Source: Schistosoma haematobium
Lineage: Eukaryota; Platyhelminthes; Trematoda; Strigeidida; Schistosomatidae
Reading direction: 5' to 3'
Assembly (NCBI RefSeq): GCF_000699445.3
Contig: NC_067198.1
Location: 2,423,301 to 2,487,300 of the forward strand
Length of the DNA stretch: 64,000 nucleotides
This document shows, one piece after another, positions 24,036 through 36,381 of this stretch. Under the pieces are notes generated by a model that saw only the letters and a list, made by a program, of their open reading frames with translations, was not told the DNA's origin and ran no database searches. The position numbers were made by a program, and so were the translations under genes. How positions within the stretch are numbered: the stretch's first letter is position 1; every line of letters starts with the position of its first letter.

Positions 24036-24489
24036 GGGATATAATCGGAAACAGATTTTAGGTTTTATAACTCTGGTTTTTAATGAATCTATGGAACCAA
24101 AATCAAGTTACAAGAATCACTTATTATCCGTTGTATTGAAAACATTGTATCTTCAAATCAAACATCAATTGAGAATTAGCATCGTTATTTAGTAACCATT
24201 CTAGTTTGCCATTTAGAATTGTTGTGAATAATGTTATTCATGATTAAAAGCTTAATATTTCAGCCTGGGATTTCCTATACATTGTTCAGATAACTGAATT
24301 GACTGGCCTACAGTTTTTAAAACCAACAAGAAACGAGTAGTTATCTTGTCCTAGTATGGTATTTAGAAGTGTTCATCCATGGCTCCATCGGAGATTGAAC
24401 CCAGTACCCGAGAAGCTGTAACCAGTGAAGTTAGACTATTGGGAATATGAGGCAATTACTAGTGGCATTGGAAGATATTTGATTATTAT

Positions 24490-24690
24490 GATGATTTGGT
24501 TGAAATTAGACGTGTAAACGACTGGATATTAACTCTGGTCTTAAAGTCAGACGTTCGCGATAAGGCCTAAAGGTTACGCATTCGATTCCGGCAGGGTCAT
24601 ATATAAATACTCGTGATGAATCTCATATCGGCTATCCGATGCTTTCTGGTTTACAATGGCTCTCCAGTGATTGTCAGCCTATATTGTAAA
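24490..24690 (+). repeat. tRNA-headed SINE-like relic
   Basis: Leader GTTGAAATTAGAC, a head with B-box-like CGATTCCGGC, then CTCGTGATGAATCTCATATC, possibly a ruined hammerhead. Related to HH-B in layout but too decayed to assign. Confidence 0.4.
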
Positions 24691-24699
24691 CTATAAAAC

Positions 24700-25852
24700 A
24701 ACCAAAAACCGCTCATGCTAATGACTGTTGCATTTTGACATATCCACTTGTTGTACATTTACCAGCATAAATGTCCTGGTCGTCTGACGATTGTCAGCAT
24801 CAGGATGCGCCAGTAAGTTCATTATGTCCTTCGTAAATTTCAGTGTTTAGTCCCGAACAAGGAGAAATTGTCTCAATTTCCTGTTGCGGATTATTATTAA
24901 ATACGATGTATTACAATCAAGAGCGAAATGAAGGTATCCTTGCATTATGATAAGCAGAACAGTAGGCCCAGTAGTCAAGCTTTACTATAATTGACTTTGG
25001 AGTGGTCTATAGAGCCTTGATCAACCCATCACTTATATCTCAAACAACGTTTGATAAAATTTCTATTTTTGGTATTTTGTGCATAACAAAGTTGTTTTAC
25101 TATTGGCCGTTGTGTTACCTTTCGGCAACCGTTTATCTTGCAGCTTATTAACTCTCCAAAGCAGTTATCAGTCACTCACAGTCTATCTTTGTAGATTATC
25201 TGTTTACCGCCATTCTGTACGTACGGCATCACTGGTTCTACAATCCACTCTCTATAATGCTGAAACTACTTTCTAGATTTGCTCTGTTCAGTTATCAAGT
25301 GAAAATTTTACACCCTTAAAATGACCTTAAACCTGTTAATGAAATGACTTATGTAACTCAGCAGCTCGGCGGATAAGGCTTCAGTGAGTGTTTGCAACAT
25401 TCGTTCCTTAATAATAACACTGAAAAAAACACCCCTAACATTGTTGTTAGTCATTGCTCTATTTCGACAGATAGTATTCATGAATCTACAATTATATGGT
25501 TGATCGTACTAGAAAAAGTACAAATAACATTAAAACAACTAGTTTAAACTTATTACCCATACTTGCCCCATATTAATGAATAGTTCTTCCCACTCTTCCC
25601 CCATTCCACTCCTCGAACCTATTGCCTAATAATAGTCTTTAAAATGATATAATTGGTTACTATTGTTTTAAAATGCATGTAAAAGCAAATCATTTCTTCA
25701 GTAATCACTAGTTTACATTCAAATTCGAACGTAGTTACAGCCAGCGATAGTTTGTTTCTTAGCATGCTATTGTTCTATATATTTGTGCGCAAAATGTGTA
25801 CACCCAGACTCAATGATCACATATTTCGTTTAAGTTTAGGCCAATTGGGGAA
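24700..25852. other. Unassigned DNA
   Basis: No gene or recognised repeat. The ORF at 25079-25276 has no family features. Confidence 0.45.
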
Positions 25853-26038
25853 GATAAATAGTGGGTAACAGTGGAATTTAGGACGCTCGTTCCGTACTAT
25901 TTGGGACTAGTCAGCTAGATGTAACTGTAACTCAGAGACGCTGTTTACTTTCGTGTTCGAACCGTGTACCGTTCGCTTCTAAGGCCGTCACGTTATCCAC
26001 TTAACTACTGAGTCCAGATAGCCAGTGGTTTGTATAGG
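25853..26038 (-). repeat. HH-A SINE fragment
   Basis: Reversed hammerhead remnant (TTTGGGACTAGTCAGCTAGA) and head (GTTATCCACTTAACTACTGA). Confidence 0.75.
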
Positions 26039-26359
26039 TGTATCCAGCTAAAGATTCTAAAATTGAAGGAAACGTCCGTCTAGGATTCCACCGCTACCCA
26101 TCTGAGGTTGTTGGTAATTTTTATCAAAACAAACAAACAGAATCAAATGAATGCATTCTATTTCAAGGTTACCAATCAGCTGAGAATAGCCTATAATTAC
26201 AATTAAGAATATAATTTGAAACAGAAGTTTGAAGTACTTCAGTTTAGTGAAGCTAATCTGGTTGTTCGGAACTGATTCAAAATTCATTATGCGAGCATAA
26301 CGATATAACTCATGATTAAATGTAGTTTAGATTGACTCAATATTTATATCAGTATAGGG

Positions 26360-26545
26360 TTGTGGAGATTGTTAAGTTTTTGGTTAAGATCATGAACCGA
26401 TTGATGTTAGACGACCGTTGAGAACCTGGAAGCACTGGACGGCTGTTTCGTCCTATTGTGAGACCCATCATCAATGCGCATCCAGTGTTCCCAGGTTTTC
26501 ATTGGTGATGTAACATCAATCGGTTCATGATCTCAATCAATATTT
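26360..26545. repeat. HH-B fold-back fragment
   Basis: Minus-strand HH-B 3' half with hammerhead (26360 to ~26475), directly followed by plus-strand tail (to 26545). ATCATGAACCGATTGATGTT and AACATCAATCGGTTCATGAT mirror each other. Confidence 0.75.
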
Positions 26546-26723
26546 ATAGTTTGAAAAATTTCTCTTGTAGACTATGAGGAGTATTACTTTCAATCTGCAT
26601 GATTGTGTTAACAATAAGGTTTTATGTAATCGTGGTGAAGCTGATTATGATATAAGGGTCGTAATACTGATGTATCACGTGGAATGCAAATGTGATAATT
26701 GTAAATGAACACATTATATAACA

Positions 26724-27028
26724 ATACGCCTCATAGCCCTAATGGAAGAGCATAGGCCATCTACCACCATTCCCCATCTAACTCTGTCTTTTATAATCGT
26801 TTCCAGCTGCTATTCATTCTTTTGTGTCTTCTCCCGATTACCGACATAGTGTGTTCTTCGGCATTCCTCTTTTCCGTTTCCCTTCAGGATTCTAGGTGAG
26901 CGCTCGCCTCATGATGCAGTTTGATGATTTTCGCAACGTATGCTCTATCCACTTCCAACGTATTATCCTAATTTCCTTTTCAGCTCGAAGCTGATTCGTT
27001 CACATTCACAGTAGGCTGTTGCTAATAA
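26724..27028 (-). mobile_element. RTE-1 3' fragment
   Basis: Reverse complement of the RTE-1 C-terminus; the plus strand reads TACGCCTCATAGCCCTAATG, the usual end in reverse. Adjoins a MITE-like element at 27056. Confidence 0.78.
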
Positions 27029-27055
27029 AGGAATCTAGTAAAAGTATTAATGTCT

Positions 27056-27345
27056 GGTGAGACTATAATTTATAGACGAACCAGTCAGGTATGAGGTAAC
27101 AGGTCTCGAATTTTGGCGCGAAATTCACTCATCCATTTGGTTAAATAGGGTTTCGGTATTATAGCTGATGTCAGTTGGCGATTAAAAACCGTAAATCTAA
27201 TTCGTAAACTTAACCATCAACTGTAGATCATAATTCGAATTCCTCATACAGGTTTATAACCCTCATTTGGTCTTAGTTATTAGATGGACACTCTCAGGGT
27301 CACTGTAGCGTCGTTCAAAGGTCTTCCACAAATTATAGTCTCACC
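27056..27345 (-). mobile_element. MITE-like element with terminal inverted repeats, copy 1
   Basis: 290 bp with ends GGTGAGACTATAATTT and its reverse complement. No coding capacity. Matches the 33.6 and 50.1 kb copies in opposite orientation. Fits a non-autonomous DNA transposon; superfamily unknown and no clear target duplication seen. Confidence 0.7.
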
Positions 27346-27924
27346 GTACTCAGTCAGAATGTGTCATTAAGAAAACGAAAGTTTCAAAAATAAATTCACA
27401 AATAAGTACGAGATTTGAATATTCACACACGAGAGATATGCTGCATTCTGAAGAGATCCTACCAGATTTTGAAGGGATCTTAGATGGTATTCTAATCTTA
27501 AAATGAAGTGAAGATTCAGAAATACCATATCTAAATTCTATTTCATCATAAAACCTTGGGGAAACATAATCTTGTTGACATAGTAACAATCAACGGTGAT
27601 TACAGTTAGTGTACCTTACTTGATGAAAGCAACCAAACCGATGGATAGAGCAACTAGACAGGAAGTTTAACATTCACCTATACAGTTCATTGTTAATGAC
27701 GGTAAGTTTATACGTTATAGATGTTCTCTTTTTTGCTCCACATTGATTGTTCCTAACTACATGTTTTTTTCTAATCGTGTTTAAACTTCTATTTCATATA
27801 TAAATACGCTTTAGAGATAAAAATTGGGCATCAATCAAACTCGTAGGTAGTTTTTTGTCAGATATTGTTCTCCTAAAATATGTTGTGTTGCTCTGTGACG
27901 TATTTTCTTCAAATGTTTCTTGAT

Positions 27925-28912
27925 AGATATCCAACTGAAAGATGATATGGTGATGTTTGATGAAGATGCTGATCAAATGAAGAGTCTTTTGATAGCACTG
28001 AGCAACAATGCTAAAATGTTTGAGATGCGTTTCTCCCCACTCTAAATACAAGTTTTTGCTCCAGGACTGACCTGCATCAATACCTGAACTAAGGATAGGG
28101 AGTGAAGTAGTCGAACTCGTTGACAACTTCACTTATCTTGGGAGTTTGATCAGCTTAAATAGGTTAGTGTCTGACGAAATCTCAGCACGGATTCAAAAAG
28201 CTCATTTGGCTTTTCCAACTAACGTCATCTATGGTGAAGGCAAGATATCCGCCTATTAATTAAAGGGACGAGTATACTGCGCAACAGTTCGTTCTGTTTT
28301 ACTTTATGGCTGCGAAGCGTGGCCATTAAGAGTAGAAGATACTCTGAAGTTATTAGTATTTGACCATAGATGTCTGATAAATATTGCTCGCATCTACTGG
28401 GATCATCAGGTAAGTAATAGCGAAGTTCGACGCAGAGTATTAGGGAATGATGATAAATCAGTTGATAAGGTTTTGAATCTTTATCGACTGAGATAGTTGG
28501 GCCACGTGTTATGTATACCTGAACACTGTTTACCACGACTAGTGTTGGAGTTGGTTACAAGAAATGTAAAGGCGGACAAACCAAAAAAAACGTGACATCA
28601 GTCCATATTTATAGATGCCGACTACTTGGTTAGGATCCGCGTGACTATCATAACCAATGGTTGAAGACTGTTGGTGATATGACTCAGAATCGATCACAAT
28701 AGTGTAGGTGTAAACACTCTTTGTCCTCTTTTAAACCATCAAAATTAAAATTAGTTTATACCATTTTTTTTCTATAAACTAATTATTTCTCCCCATATCA
28801 TATCCTTATATATCATTGTCATTTGAAGCAACTATTTCTATGAATTTATTCTGTTAATGAGGTAATAACAACATGAATCTGTCCTACGTTCCAAATAACT
28901 GACTGACTGATT
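27925..28912 (+). mobile_element. RTE-2 non-LTR 3' half
   Basis: Begins just after the RT catalytic box: DDMVMFDEDADQMKSLLIALSNN, then, through frameshifts and stops, FTYLGSLI-like, [22 protein letters not shown] and the WLGHVL segment. Ends with CTGACTGACTGA after a CCTACGTT motif. Decayed. Confidence 0.8.
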
Positions 28913-28979
28913 CACTAACTCATCATTGGAAAGAAGAAACAACTACAAATTAGTTTCTATGGAAGAAAATCAAATTGGG

Positions 28980-29460
28980 TTTGTTTTTGTTTTTCTAGAC
29001 AATTTCCCTAAAAATAAAGTACAACTTTCTTTCTTTTTTTAAAAAAAAATACAAAAAACAAACTGAAAGCAACTCAATTAATGAGACAACTAAAATGATT
29101 GATGTATCTTTTTAATTTTTTTCACCTTTTTTTCTAAAAAAAAAGAAAAAAAGAGAAGAAAAAAGAGAAAAAAAAGGGAGGATTCATTTCTAACCTAAAA
29201 AACTAATAAACATTCAAATAGAAATTGTATTTTATTGAAAAAAACCCAAAAAAAAATATTAAATTGTACAATTCAATTAACTAAAATGTATCTGTCCATT
29301 ATTCAGTATATTCGGTTATAGTGAAAAAAATTTTTATTTTTATTTTTATCTTTTAGAAAAAAAGAAGAAAAAAGAAAAGAAAAAAGAGAAAAACAAAAAG
29401 AAAAGAAAAATGAAAAGAAAAATAGAAAAAAAGGAAGAAGAAGAAGAAAGGGTTTGAACA
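28980..29460. repeat. Poly(A)/poly(T) and purine-rich low-complexity tract
   Basis: Long A-rich stretches with AAAAAG and GAAGAAGAAG motifs, interrupted by T-runs (29100-29135, 29325-29355). No gene seen. Confidence 0.8.
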
Positions 29461-29654
29461 TTGAGATCATCTTTTAAATGATTAGAAATGGTTAATTTAA
29501 ACAAATATTTATATACTTTATTAAGAAATTAATAATTCGTTAAGGAATTATTTTTGTTTGTTTGTTTCGGTTAGAATTCCATTGGATGGATGTGTATATA
29601 TTTAAAAGTAGATCAATATCTGTGGAGAATAGGTTAATTGAATGAAGTTTGTTT

Positions 29655-30078
29655 GGATGAGTTGAAGTTAGACAATGATCTAGAGGTTAAACATTCACGA
29701 GAGAGATTGATAAGTTTCAGGGTTTCACAATTGATGGATCACTGGGTGGTGATCAATATCATGTGTATCAAGTCCTTATTTAGTGCAGATTGAATGCTAT
29801 CGACCATGTTGCAATGTGGTCACCAGTCTAGGTGACTCGACATTGGGTGTACTATATATTCAGATTAGATAGTGGTTGGAGGTAGTCAACAGGAATCTTT
29901 GGACCCGGGTTTCGTGCTACTTGTCACTCGTCAGGTTCTGGGTTCGAATCTCGTGGGGGAGGGATTGTGTATGACCATTGCTAAAGAGTTCCACAATAGC
30001 ATGAAAAGGCTGTCCAATGCTTCCAGGTTTTCTATGGTGGTCTAACTTTAATTGACTCATGATTTCAACCATTGAAAT
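29655..30078 (+). repeat. HH-B SINE interrupted by HH-C
   Basis: The leader and half-head (29655-29726) stop inside the region before the B box. The element resumes at ~29932 with GGTTCTGGGTTCGAATCTCG and runs through a decayed hammerhead to the tail. Confidence 0.82.
29727..29931 (-). repeat. HH-C SINE nested in HH-B
   Basis: Reverse complement of HH-C from its 3' end (GATGGATCACTGGGTGGTGA) to just 5' of the hammerhead core (GTCACTCGTCAGG). A short near-duplication of the host (GTTTCAGGG / GGTTCTGGG) flanks it. The hammerhead core CTGACGAG...GAAA is retained, but the 5' stem I strand is lost. Confidence 0.8.
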
Positions 30079-30302
30079 TTGATTTTTGTTAATAGAAGTT
30101 GGTATTAATGTCTACCATTATAATAAATAAGAATATAGTTGGATGACAACAAATATATCTTTTATACGAAATTACAGAATCTTTTGGTAAGATATACGAA
30201 CCATACATGAATTAGTTTATTTGCAAATTTCCTTTTTCTTTCGGCTTATAATTCCGTTCCTGCTGTTTTCAAGTCGATTAATTCGATTCAATTCTACTTG
30301 AT

Positions 30303-30341
30303 GTTACATACTACTTATATCTGTCGATGTAAGTAGTATAC
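30303..30341. repeat. Recurrent hairpin, copy 1
   Basis: GTTACATACTACTTATAT, then CTGTCGATG, then TAAGTAGTATACAAC: an inverted repeat also found at 51595 and 54110. Confidence 0.6.
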
Positions 30342-30554
30342 AACACATCATTCCAATTTAATCTCGACAGTTTATGAACGTTAAACATTAAGCACGGTAA
30401 TGTTATATCATATCTCAATAGTGGATAAAAATCATACTGAAAAAAATGGGCAAATTATTACATTATTCTGGACAGTGATGACACTGAATTAAAGAAGAAA
30501 ATAGAGGAAAGTGATATTCAGTAATAACCTTTTTATCCTAAGAATAATTAGGAA

Positions 30555-30848
30555 TTATTTTTTGATTAGCGAGTTAGTTTTCTACGGGATTGGGTCGGTC
30601 ACCTTATGCCCAACCGTCCTCCTTTATCCAGGTTTGAGACTGGCAATAGTCCCAAAGGGGCTTCAGGCGGAGAGAAGAGGAGTAAAAGACCAAAGAACAC
30701 ATTCCGCCGAAAATTGTAGTTATACATGAGAAAAATGATCAACAAATGAATAGAGCTAGAAAAGAAGGCCTAATACAGAGTGAATCAGAGAATGCTAGTC
30801 GGCGGCTTGTGCTCCACTGGGAGTATCAGGCGTAGGCATGTAAGTAAT
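30555..30848. mobile_element. RTE-1 copy with inverted 5' part
   Basis: 30555-30663 is RTE-1 5' UTR in minus orientation (TAGCGAGTTAGTTTTCTACG). From about 30665 the plus-strand 3' end follows (GAGGAGTAAAAGACCAAAG to GTATCAGGCGTAGGCATGTAAG). Inverted 5' end plus large internal deletion fits twin priming. Confidence 0.75.
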
Positions 30849-30849
30849 A

Positions 30850-31315
30850 ATTTGGAAGTTTTCATGTCTAAGACCCAATAAATATTTTGGTGACGAATTC
30901 ACTTATTCCAAATAGCCTACCACGTTTGTATTTTCTTACACTATGCTATATTTCTGGTCTTTGGAGTATAGGACATATCTAGACTAATTCGGCATGTCAA
31001 TGTATTGGTATACTTACCAAATTATAAAGCCTTTAATCAAGTCACACCAGTATAGGAGAAATAGTACATGTTAAAAACAACCTTATCTATTATCATTTGA
31101 ACTATAAGAGCCTATTAGAATAACAACAAGGTAGTAAACATTAAACTAAACAACTTCTCTATTTTCAAATGATGTGCAATTCAAAGTGATCTATGATACA
31201 GTGACAGAGAAACATAAGCACTTTATAGAAGAGCCCATAATATAAGTCAACTTTGATAAAATGTACAACAAAACATACTTGGGAACAATCCTATCGGGCA
31301 TCAGTATTATAAGTA
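30850..31315. other. Unassigned DNA
   Basis: Nothing recognised. Confidence 0.45.
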
Positions 31316-31622
31316 AAGTTGGATGTTGGATATCAGTTGAATCTAGGATGCATGTTTGGGACTCGTCAACTGGATGTACCTGCATACCATAGTTGATTAT
31401 CACTCTAAGATTCAAACCTGATACCATTCACTTCAAACACCATTACGTTATTCACTTAGCTACTGAGTTCTGATAACCACGTACTTGTGCAATAGGGTGT
31501 GACTTAAAGTAATATCAAGGCAATCCACACAGGGTGCATATATATGCCAATAATAGACTGATCAATTTCAGTCCTAAGCCTTAATATGAAGATTCAAACA
31601 AACAATACGAAATGGATTTAAT
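31316..31622. repeat. HH-A SINE, inverted pieces
   Basis: Minus-strand head and shortened hammerhead (31316 to ~31500), then the plus-strand downstream segment (ATCAAGGCAATCCACACAGG, GAAGATTCAAACAAACAATA) to 31622. Confidence 0.75.
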
Positions 31623-31849
31623 CAGTCACCAGTTTGTCTTAATATTAGTCACTAAGTACAATAATAATAGAACAAATGTATCACTTCGTTAACATACTTG
31701 TGCTAACTTTGGCTCATTCTTTAATCAAAGTGATAGATTCTATCAATAATCTGTAAAAATATATATATATATATACAGTGAATTAGGGAGCTTTTCATTA
31801 TATGTTCATGATATACTTTGACGAATTAAGTATTTGAAAGGATTTGAAC
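31623..31849. other. Unassigned DNA with (TA)n
   Basis: Contains a short TA run at about 31758-31775 and no gene. Confidence 0.5.
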
Positions 31850-32070
31850 CCAGGACCTTCGGTCTCGCGCGCAAATGTTTGACCTCAGAATCATTGAGCC
31901 AGGATCCAACTGTGTGAATATCCAACTTCCACTAATCCACGATAATACGCAACCGTCCACCATTGTCTTCATTGAGTAACTACCTCACAACAGACACGGT
32001 TGAATATAGTATATTAGTGGAAGTTACACATTGACACCGTTGGATGTCGGCTCAGTTGTCTAGAGGTTAA
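31850..32070. repeat. HH-B fragments, inverted
   Basis: Minus-strand head and leader 31850-32005, then plus-strand leader end and A box 32010-32070 (CGGCTCAGTTGTCTAGAGG). Confidence 0.7.
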
Positions 32071-32440
32071 GCGTTAATAAAAGCTTAAATGAAACTTATA
32101 CTTTAAAAAGGATATTATATTACAGTAATAACCTTAGTGTGATACTTTATAGTGGTTCCTTAATTAGAACTTTACTTATTATTATCACCATTGTCCTGCT
32201 AGTAAGTCTTTTCTTAATTAAGATCACACAATTTTCGATTTCAGAAATGTGTCTTCATATTCATCTCAGTCTGTTCTATTCCAGAATATTCAAATAACTG
32301 ACTTCTGAATCATCAACCACACGAACAATTCTTATGATTCTTGTAGACTTAATGGTTTTTACTAATTTACTCCAATATCAACTCTAGCCTTCATTAAAAC
32401 GTTTTTGTAAGTGAATTTAAATTCATCACATTGCACAAGC
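32071..32440. other. Unassigned DNA
   Basis: Nothing recognised. Confidence 0.45.
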
Positions 32441-32630
32441 AAGTGGCTATCAGGACTCAGTAGCTGAGTGGATAAAGCGATGACGTTTGAAGCGAATGGT
32501 ACTGGGTTCGAGTCCCAGAGTGAACATCAACAAGTCTGAGATGCAGGTACATCCAGCTGACGAGTCCCAAATAGGACGAAACGCGCGTCAAACTGGATTC
32601 CACTTCTAGCCACTATTCATCATTGCTTAA
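32441..32630 (+). repeat. HH-A SINE, well preserved
   Basis: tRNA-like head ACTCAGTAGCTGAGTGGATA with B box GGGTTCGAGTCCCAG, then a hammerhead 70-140 nt after it and a tail ending TTCATCATTGCTTA. Head and ribozyme are both intact by eye. Confidence 0.88.
32551..32599 (+). ncRNA. Hammerhead ribozyme motif (HH-A type)
   Basis: ATCCAG, CTGACGAG, stem II GTCC/GGAC with loop CAAATA, GAAA, minimal stem III in ACGCGCGT, GTC, then CTGGAT for stem I. An AAA insert between GTC and CTGGAT, also in the 40 kb copies, may impair stem I. Confidence 0.75.
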
Positions 32631-32671
32631 TCAATTAACTATTTAACAGCAAAATTAATTTTGATAGTATA

Positions 32672-32812
32672 GATCATGAGTCGATTAAAGCTAGACCACC
32701 ATGAAAAACGTGGAATCACTGGACGGCTACTTCGTCCTATTGTGGAGCTCATGAGCAGTGCAAATCTACGATCCCGCCTCGGGAAATTTAAACTTAGCAC
32801 CTATCGGTTATA
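32672..32812 (-). repeat. HH-B SINE 3' half
   Basis: Reversed tail and hammerhead region (GACGGCTACTTCGTCCTATT). Head lost upstream. Confidence 0.75.
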
Positions 32813-33084
32813 TTAATTTTCGACTATCTACAGCCTACTAACTTTAGCTGATGAAGATTAATACATAAATAAACTAACGTAGAAATATGAGTTGAATAAA
32901 CGGAAATATAAAGGAGTAAGAATGTGTTTGCAAAAATCTTAGCGAAGTGAATCTAACGTTTCACTTAGCAATCTGGTTCAAGATTTTTCAACGAAAACGT
33001 AATCAAACATCAAAATAATTAAATATATAAACAAGGTAAATGGTTCCTCGGTGAATTGTATACTAAATCGATCATCCAATTATG

Positions 33085-33560
33085 TTAACAATCTTCCTCT
33101 TGATGTTTGGGACTGCAATTGATCAGTCTCTAATTCGCACATGTGCATCCTGTGCGGACTGCATCGATATTGCCTTAGATCACAATCATTATAAGCGAAG
33201 ATGGATACTACATAGCAGTGGAATCCAGGATGCGCGACACAGCATTCTATTTAAGACTCATCAGCTAAATGTACATGCATCTCACAGTTGATGTTCACTC
33301 CAAGATTTAAATCCAATCCAATTTGTTTCAAACTCCATCACATTATTCACTTAGCTACTGACTCCTGATAGTTACTAGCTTGTGTAATGGAATGAAATTT
33401 TAATTCATTTTGTATTGTTTATTTGAATCTTCCTTGCAATTGATCAATCCCTGAATGAACATCAACTCTAGGATGTAGACACATCCAACTGATAAGTCTC
33501 AAACTAGGACGAAACGCATATGTTGGATTCCACTGCTATTCACCATCCATCTTTGTTTGT
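33085..33560. repeat. HH-A SINE copies, inverted pair
   Basis: Minus-strand copy 33085-33440 including head and hammerhead remnant, then plus-strand hammerhead half 33455-33560 (CTGATAAG core, GAAA kept). Confidence 0.75.
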
Positions 33561-33579
33561 AATGTTTTTAAAGTAGATG

Positions 33580-33840
33580 GGTGAGATTATAATTTATGAA
33601 TGACCTTGGAGCGACGCTAAAATTACCTTGAGAGTCTTCACCTAATAACTATGACTAAATAAGGGTTAGAATTATGATTTACAACTGATGATTAAAGTTA
33701 AGAATTAAATTTAAGGTTTTCATCATGAACTGACATAATGTCAAAACTTTATTTAGCCAAATGGATAATGAATTTCGCTCCAAAATCCGAGACCTGTTAT
33801 TTTATACCTGATTGGTTCCTCCTCAAATTCTAATCTCGTC
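33580..33840 (+). mobile_element. MITE-like element, copy 2
   Basis: GGTGAGATTATAATTTATG at the left end and a degraded inverted copy (AATTCTAATCTCGTC) at the right. The interior shares the block from AATTTAAGGTTTT to CGAGACCTGTTATTTTATAC with copy 1 (reversed). Confidence 0.68.
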
Positions 33841-34021
33841 GACATGTAATACGAAATGAAAAGTGTGTTAAGATAATAGATTCTGTGCATTCGTCAATGA
33901 AACTGAGATGTAAGAAAAAATTCCATTGACTATACATCATCATCTTTGATCGGTGAATTTTTTGATGAAAACCTCTAATTTCTGTATCGATGATATAAAT
34001 CAATTATGTCACAGTATACAT

Positions 34022-34797
34022 AACTAGACCTAGCCCTCCTATTCCATACACATGAACAAATCCAGATGAAGACAACTAGTGTAGTAGCAGCATCAGTAGG
34101 CCTCAACATATACAAAGGAAAAACCATGGTCTTCAATTATTAGACGGAGGACACTAACCCAATCACACTTATTGGCGAAACTCTGGAAGATGTGGAATCC
34201 ATCACGTAACTGGGAAGCATCATCGATGAACAAGGAGGATCGGACGCAGACATAAAGGCGAGGATTAGCAAAGCAAGGGCCGCATGCCTACAAACGAAGG
34301 ATGTATGGAACTCAAAACAACGGTCACAATCTTCAATACTAACGTCAAGACAGTTCAACTGTACGGAGCTGAAACGTGGACAACTACTACAACCATTATC
34401 AAGAAGGAACAAATATTTATAAATAGTTGTCTTCGTAAGATATCCAAAATCCATTGGCCGGATACCATCAGCAACAGCCATCTGTGGGAGAGAACAAACC
34501 ACCTTCCAGTCGAGTAGGAAATTAAGAAAAGACGATGAAAATGGATAGGACATATATTACTCAAATCATGAAACTGCATCACGAGACAAGCGCTAACTTA
34601 GAATCCTGAATGGAGGCGGAAAAGTGGAAGGCCAAAGTATATATTACGTCAAGAGAAATAGAAATCAGATATAAAAAGGATGAATAACAACTGAAATGAG
34701 CTGGAAAGGACTACCCAGGAGAGTGTTGGATGGAGAATGCTGGTGAGCGGCCTATGTTACTACACGAGGAGTAACAGGCATATGTAAGTAAGTAATA
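34022..34797 (+). mobile_element. RTE-1 RT C-terminal half and tail
   Basis: Starts within the FADD-proximal segment (DLALL-like). It covers [83 protein letters not shown], then decays to GTAAGTAAGT. Stops and frameshifts are present. Confidence 0.88.
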
Positions 34798-35370
34798 ATT
34801 AATTCATACATACCAACACAATATACACCTAACCATGTTATAATTAATCACCTATGTCTTACATTGTTCATTTCTAAACCAATCAGTGTTCAACAATAAT
34901 TTTTTCGTTGTTGTTATCATCGTTGTTTCTTCTTCTTCTTCTTCAAAGGAACCTATTCATCATCCATTCTTCTATTCATCTCTAATTAAAACAAACAAAC
35001 AAACCTTAAATACTTTGACGATAACTTTATATCAAATTCTTATCGTTTCCTTATTATTCAAAACTGTATATTTTCTGTTTGTTTGTTCGTTTTTTTTGTT
35101 TTCTTTTTGTATCCAACACAGGTTTAATTAAGAATGGGAAAGAGCGAAAGAATGACAGAAATATGGGAAAAAAAAACAAAAAAAAAATGAAAAGAATGAA
35201 AAAAAGATTATAAATAGGATCATGAAAATATCAACTAAAGACAAAAAAGAAAACAACAACTGATCTTTTGTTTTGCTTGTTTTTTCTCACAAAAAAATCT
35301 TATTTATTTGCGAAAAGAGAAAAAAAAGAAAAAAAACAACAATAAAAATAGTGATTGTATTCATTGGAAA
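34798..35370. repeat. Low-complexity A- and T-rich DNA
   Basis: TTCTTCTTCTTC near 34927, long T runs at 35085-35110, and A-rich runs at 35165-35215 and 35315-35345. No gene. Confidence 0.7.
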
Positions 35371-35471
35371 ATTCATTTGGTAACTAAATTAAATTCACTT
35401 GGTAACTAATTTGAATTCACTTGGTAACTAATTTGAATTCACTTGGTAACTAATTTAAATTCACTTGGTAA
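35371..35471. repeat. 22-bp tandem repeat
   Basis: About four and a half copies of TTGGTAACTAATTTGAATTC-type units. Confidence 0.9.
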
Positions 35472-35582
35472 GTATTATTGTAATTGTAATTTTGTTTTCT
35501 ATGAATATATTTAAATGAATTTTATTAAGTTTTATTTCTTTAATTAAATCTTTAGAAGAATTGTGGAATTTTCACAATTAAT

Positions 35583-36026
35583 GTTACTTACTTATTTACT
35601 CTGGTTACCCCTTATGGAAGAGTCTAAGTCATTGACCAGTAATCTCTATCGAACTCTGTTTTGGTTTAATCCTTTCTACTTTGTTATCTATCTTTTTTAT
35701 GTCTGCTTCCAATTCCCGACGAAATGTGTTCTTTGGTCTTTTTCTATACCGTTTCCCTTCAGAACTTCAAGTTAATGCTTATCCTGTGATATAGTGTAGT
35801 GAATTCTCCAATATATGTTCTATTCAGTAACTTAATTTTCTTTTCAGCTAGAAGCTGATTTGTTCTTTTTCATAGTAAGTTATTGTTAATGATATCCGAT
35901 CAATGAATATTGAGTATCTTGTTTAGAAAACTATTTATAAATACTTGTATTCTGTTGATGATGATTGTAGTAGTTCTCCACGTCTTAGCTCCATACGGTA
36001 GTACTGTATTGATGTTCATATTGGAT
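35583..36026 (-). mobile_element. RTE-1 3' end
   Basis: The plus strand begins TTACTTACTTATTTACTC (reversed tail). It runs through the reverse complement of the C-terminal domain up to the YGAETW region. Degenerate. Confidence 0.78.
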
Positions 36027-36118
36027 AATTATTGTGATGTAAGTAATTCAAACTTATTAAAACTGTTTCATATAAGGAATGGTCATAATGTTTTGTTTTG
36101 TTTTATTAAAACATCACC

Positions 36119-36230
36119 ACAAGGCTGCTGAAGGCTCTTGTACTAGGACGAGACGGACGTCCAATGTTTCCAGGTTTTAAATGATAGTCTACCTTAGATC
36201 AACTCATCAATTCAACTATAAAACTTATCC
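36119..36230 (+). repeat. HH-B 3' fragment
   Basis: Decayed hammerhead and tail (GGACGAGACGGACGTCCAAT; TCAACTCATCAATTCAAC). Confidence 0.6.
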
Positions 36231-36381
36231 TTCTGAATAATACTGTTATTAGTTCTGAGATGAATATGACTTAGTTACTGGGTATCATGTAAGGATATAT
36301 TGACAGAGTGAACGAAATCATTTAACCAATCCAATCATCTAAAAACTAGTTACTAATGAGCACATGATAATTATCACTATA

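Noticed and set aside
27794..28132. 112-codon minus-strand ORF
   Set aside because: The plus strand carries decayed RTE-2 RT sequence here; the ORF is its antisense shadow.
28980..29460. Retrotransposon poly(A) tails
   Set aside because: The A-rich tracts are not preceded by element sequence with a clear end, and T-runs are interspersed; treated as low complexity.
32455..32520. Functional tRNA gene
   Set aside because: A and B boxes are present, but the sequence is the head of an HH-A SINE, does not form a proper acceptor stem, and recurs with the ribozyme.
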